A DNA stretch of 37,188 nucleotides, taken from Chloroflexota bacterium (GTDB lineage Bacteria > Chloroflexota > Anaerolineae > Aggregatilineales > UBA3940). The position numbers and the translations under genes are program-made. The notes under the pieces are model-generated. The model was not told the origin of the DNA and made no database searches. It saw nothing but the letters and a program-made list of their open reading frames with translations. Shown piece after piece: positions 35,046-37,188 of the stretch; within the stretch, counting starts at the first letter, position 1; each line of letters begins with the position of its first letter. The stretch is from assembly GCA_010092885.1 (NCBI GenBank), contig JAADYX010000018.1:1-37188 (forward strand), given 5' to 3'.

Positions 35046-36432
35046 CCATCTCGCGTACATCACCAGTGACCGGCACAACCGGCGGGATGTGCTCCGTTGT
35101 GGGCACCATACGCAGTCCATCACGCACCGCCGCTGTGATGGTCACCTTACGGTCGGCCCGTGTGCCCGGCAGGATTCCCAGCCGGAAGCGCTGGAGCAGG
35201 CACGCCAGCACGACCTTTAGCTCCATGGTGGCATATGCAGCCCCAATGCACATGCGTGGCCCCGCACTGAACGGATTGTAGGCAAAAGGATCCGGCTTTA
35301 GCGTTTCCCAGCGCATGGGGGTGAAATCCTCTGGATTGGCGAAGAGGTCCGGCATATGGTGCGTGTGGTAGATACTCGCGATCACCTGTTCGCCAGGTTC
35401 AATGGTAACATCACCAATTTCAGTTGGCTGAGCAGCCGTGCGCGCATTCATTGGCACCGGTGGAATCACGCGCATACTCTCCTTGATCACATGATCCAGG
35501 AAGGTCAACCGTTCCAGATCAGCCAGCGTTGGCGGTGAACCGCGCAGGACGGAGGCCAGCTCATCCATCAGATCGGCCAGCACAGCCGGATGCTGCGCCA
35601 ACAGAAGCAACGTCCAGGTGAGAGCTGCCGCACTCGTTTCATGCCCGGCCCCGAAGATCACCTCTGCATGCCCGATCACATCGTTGTCCGTGAGACCGGT
35701 GCCGTCTTCGTCCTGCGCCCGGATCAACATTGAGAGCATGTCAACGCCGTGGGCACCGCTGCGCCGCCGTTCGGCGATCATTGTGCGGATCGCCGAGTCG
35801 ACCTGGTTGATCCGGGTGAGGAAGCGATGAAACGGCACACCTGGCACATCAACCGGCAGCACGATCGTGAAAGGACGCAGCACCAATACCATGGCATCTT
35901 GCAGGGCGTGCCCAACCGCAGTCTGGTCACTCAGCGCTTCTTCGCCAAAAAGGGTTTTCAGCGCGATGCGCATGGTCAACTGCCGCATTTCCTCCTGTAC
36001 ATCAACCGGCTGCCCCACCTGCCATTCATCCAGCATTTCCAGCGTCAGACGAACCATATCGTCATGGTACGCGGCGATATGCTGCTTGTGGAAGGCCGGC
36101 ATCAGCAGGCGTCGGTGGCGCCGGTGCTCGTCCCCATTCACATGGAACAGGCCGCCCATGAACCGCCCCAAGGGTTCACGGCGCCCGTTGTGCCAGGGCG
36201 GGAAGAGCGTCTCCGCTAACGGCAGCTTGTGAAAGACATCATGCTGTGTGATCAGCTGCCGGTTGTATTCGGGGCCATACAGAAACGTGATCCGGAAGCC
36301 GCTGAGCGGTGAGTACGATGGTGCACGTGCCATGGGCGCGATCAGACCGTACCGGCCGAACTGCTCGCCCATCAGCCGGATGGGGTCGTTCAGAAAAGCG
36401 ATTCCACTGCGCACCATATCAAAGGGCGGCAT
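35029..36432 (-). CDS. Cytochrome P450
   Basis: 467 residues. The I-helix oxygen-activation motif is FGAGHETS, the ExxR motif is KESMR, and the heme-binding loop FSAGPRMCIG contains the Cys ligand at residue 395. The C-helix contact HRRHRRLL also fits. No N-terminal membrane anchor is seen, so it is a soluble bacterial type that needs separate redox partners; none is in the window. P450s insert oxygen into C-H bonds of fatty acids, terpenes or other hydrophobic compounds. The ATG follows AAGGAGG. It lies 63 bases downstream of the MaoC-like gene on the same strand and may share its transcript. Confidence 0.94.
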   Translation of the reverse strand: MPPFDMVRSGIAFLNDPIRLMGEQFGRYGLIAPMARAPSYSPLSGFRITFLYGPEYNRQLITQHDVFHKLPLAETLFPPWHNGRREPLGRFMGGLFHVNGDEHRRHRRLLMPAFHKQHIAAYHDDMVRLTLEMLDEWQVGQPVDVQEEMRQLTMRIALKTLFGEEALSDQTAVGHALQDAMVLVLRPFTIVLPVDVPGVPFHRFLTRINQVDSAIRTMIAERRRSGAHGVDMLSMLIRAQDEDGTGLTDNDVIGHAEVIFGAGHETSAAALTWTLLLLAQHPAVLADLMDELASVLRGSPPTLADLERLTFLDHVIKESMRVIPPVPMNARTAAQPTEIGDVTIEPGEQVIASIYHTHHMPDLFANPEDFTPMRWETLKPDPFAYNPFSAGPRMCIGAAYATMELKVVLACLLQRFRLGILPGTRADRKVTITAAVRDGLRMVPTTEHIPPVVPVTGDVREMVNLPA

Positions 36433-36495
36433 AGGCTTCCTCCTTGCTCAGGGGGAATCCTAGTCATCTGTGCATCATGGTGCAAACCGCCTTGC

Positions 36496-37188
36496 TTAAC
36501 CTGGGTGGTAATCTTTGGCCAGCAGCAGCGACCGCCCCACACAAACCCGTTCCCCCGCCGCGTTGAAGCACTCCGCACGCAGATCAACCAGCTGCTTTTC
36601 AGCACGGATGCCGGTGATCGTCATGCGGGCCGTCAGTGCCTCGCCGGGATAAGCGGGTGCCAGAAAATGCAGGGTCTGCTTGAGGTAGTTGACGCCGAAC
36701 CCGGGCAGTTTGGTGCCCATCAGGTAAGAAAACATGCCACCGATCAGCCCGTTGGGCAGCAGAGAATTGGCCAAACCCAATCGCGCCGCGTAGGCCGGAT
36801 CGGTGTAGAGTGGATTGTAATCTTCAGCAAGATCGGCGTAGGCAGCCACATCCTCTGTGCTGAATGTCCGCGTCTGCTGCGCTGTCTGACCGACGGCCAA
36901 CCCCTTCAGTGGAACATCCTCGCCCCGGGGCGCGATATCACCGGGCTCATCCCAAGCCAGCCCCTCATCGCAGATGCGCGCCTCCCCGGCAAGACCCGTC
37001 ACATTGCCTGAGTGTGTTACCGTTGTTGCCAGGTCGAGCAGGCTGCCGTTGACGCCCGTCACCTCAGCGCGAAACAGGACCTCATCTCCGGCAAAGGTCG
37101 GGTTGGGGAACGTCAGCACCTGTCGGATAAGCTGTACGCCGGGCCGCCACTCTCCGATCAGGCCGCAGACCATACTGTAGAGCATCAT
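36496..37188 (-). CDS. Tandem hotdog MaoC-like dehydratase/hydratase (5' end cut by window edge)
   Basis: 230 residues are visible. The first hotdog domain lacks its beginning: the visible chain opens in a helix (MMLYSMVCGLIGEW) that normally follows the first active-site loop, so the true start is probably beyond 37188. The second domain (about 100-230) has FSTEDVAAYADLAEDYNPLY. In MaoC hydratases the matching stretch reads DxNPxH with a catalytic Asp-His pair; here the His position holds Tyr, so catalysis by this half is in doubt. The following NSLLPNGLIGGMFSYLMG helix and KQTLHFLAPAYPGE are typical. It would hydrate or dehydrate an acyl-CoA, or serve as a thioester-binding protein. It lies upstream of the P450. 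Confidence 0.78.
   Translation of the reverse strand: MMLYSMVCGLIGEWRPGVQLIRQVLTFPNPTFAGDEVLFRAEVTGVNGSLLDLATTVTHSGNVTGLAGEARICDEGLAWDEPGDIAPRGEDVPLKGLAVGQTAQQTRTFSTEDVAAYADLAEDYNPLYTDPAYAARLGLANSLLPNGLIGGMFSYLMGTKLPGFGVNYLKQTLHFLAPAYPGEALTARMTITGIRAEKQLVDLRAECFNAAGERVCVGRSLLLAKDYHPG

Overview
The window is about 60% G+C by eye, densely coded bacterial chromosome. There are no insertion sequences, CRISPR arrays, tRNAs or rRNAs. Clear BchI/BchH/BchD magnesium-chelatase genes sit next to an NAD-linked HoxEFUYH [NiFe]-hydrogenase and its Hyp maturation genes. An aromatic acyl-CoA operon and a cytochrome P450 are also present. This mix suggests a facultatively anaerobic, possibly phototrophic bacterium. 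A phototroph-related lineage of Chloroflexota is my best guess, but that is inferred from gene content and not from any marker gene.

Region 1 (1-7560, minus strand) is a catabolic operon for a CoA-bound aromatic acid. The order of transcription is fused CoA-transferase, luciferase-like oxidoreductase, salicylyl-CoA/2-aminobenzoyl-CoA monooxygenase-type fusion, SDR, enoyl-CoA hydratase family protein, Rid-family protein and acyl-CoA dehydrogenase (cut by the window edge). Most neighbours overlap or lie within 16 bases. A well-formed promoter precedes the operon, with a near-palindromic operator at the expected transcription start. The same 12-base operator core lies inside the promoter of the upstream NmrA-like gene, so both units probably answer to one repressor.

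Region 2 (7588-9885) holds four small genes of unknown function: a soluble protein, a five-segment membrane protein, a lipoprotein and a beta-rich protein. It also holds an 18-base dyad and two strong hairpins.

Region 3 (9884-17896, minus strand) is bchI-bchH-bchD followed by an MFS transporter, apparently one transcript. It covers the first committed step of (bacterio)chlorophyll synthesis. No other pigment gene is present.

Region 4 (17897-29560) is a hydrogenase island. On the plus strand a cyclic-2,3-diphosphoglycerate-synthase-like GTPase leads hypF-hypC-hypD-hypE. On the minus strand hoxE-F-U-Y-H and a maturation protease run toward it, and the two units meet with overlapping stop codons. 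Both promoter regions carry a CRP/FNR-type dyad with the same geometry (TGTGA-N6-TCACA and TATGA-N6-TCATA). HypA and HypB are not in the window.

Region 5 (29561-37188) has two small stress-type membrane-associated proteins that end at a strong terminator, then a heterodimeric ABC exporter with complementary degenerate ATP sites. A methyltransferase, a convergently overlapping cytochrome P450 and a truncated MaoC-type hydratase follow.
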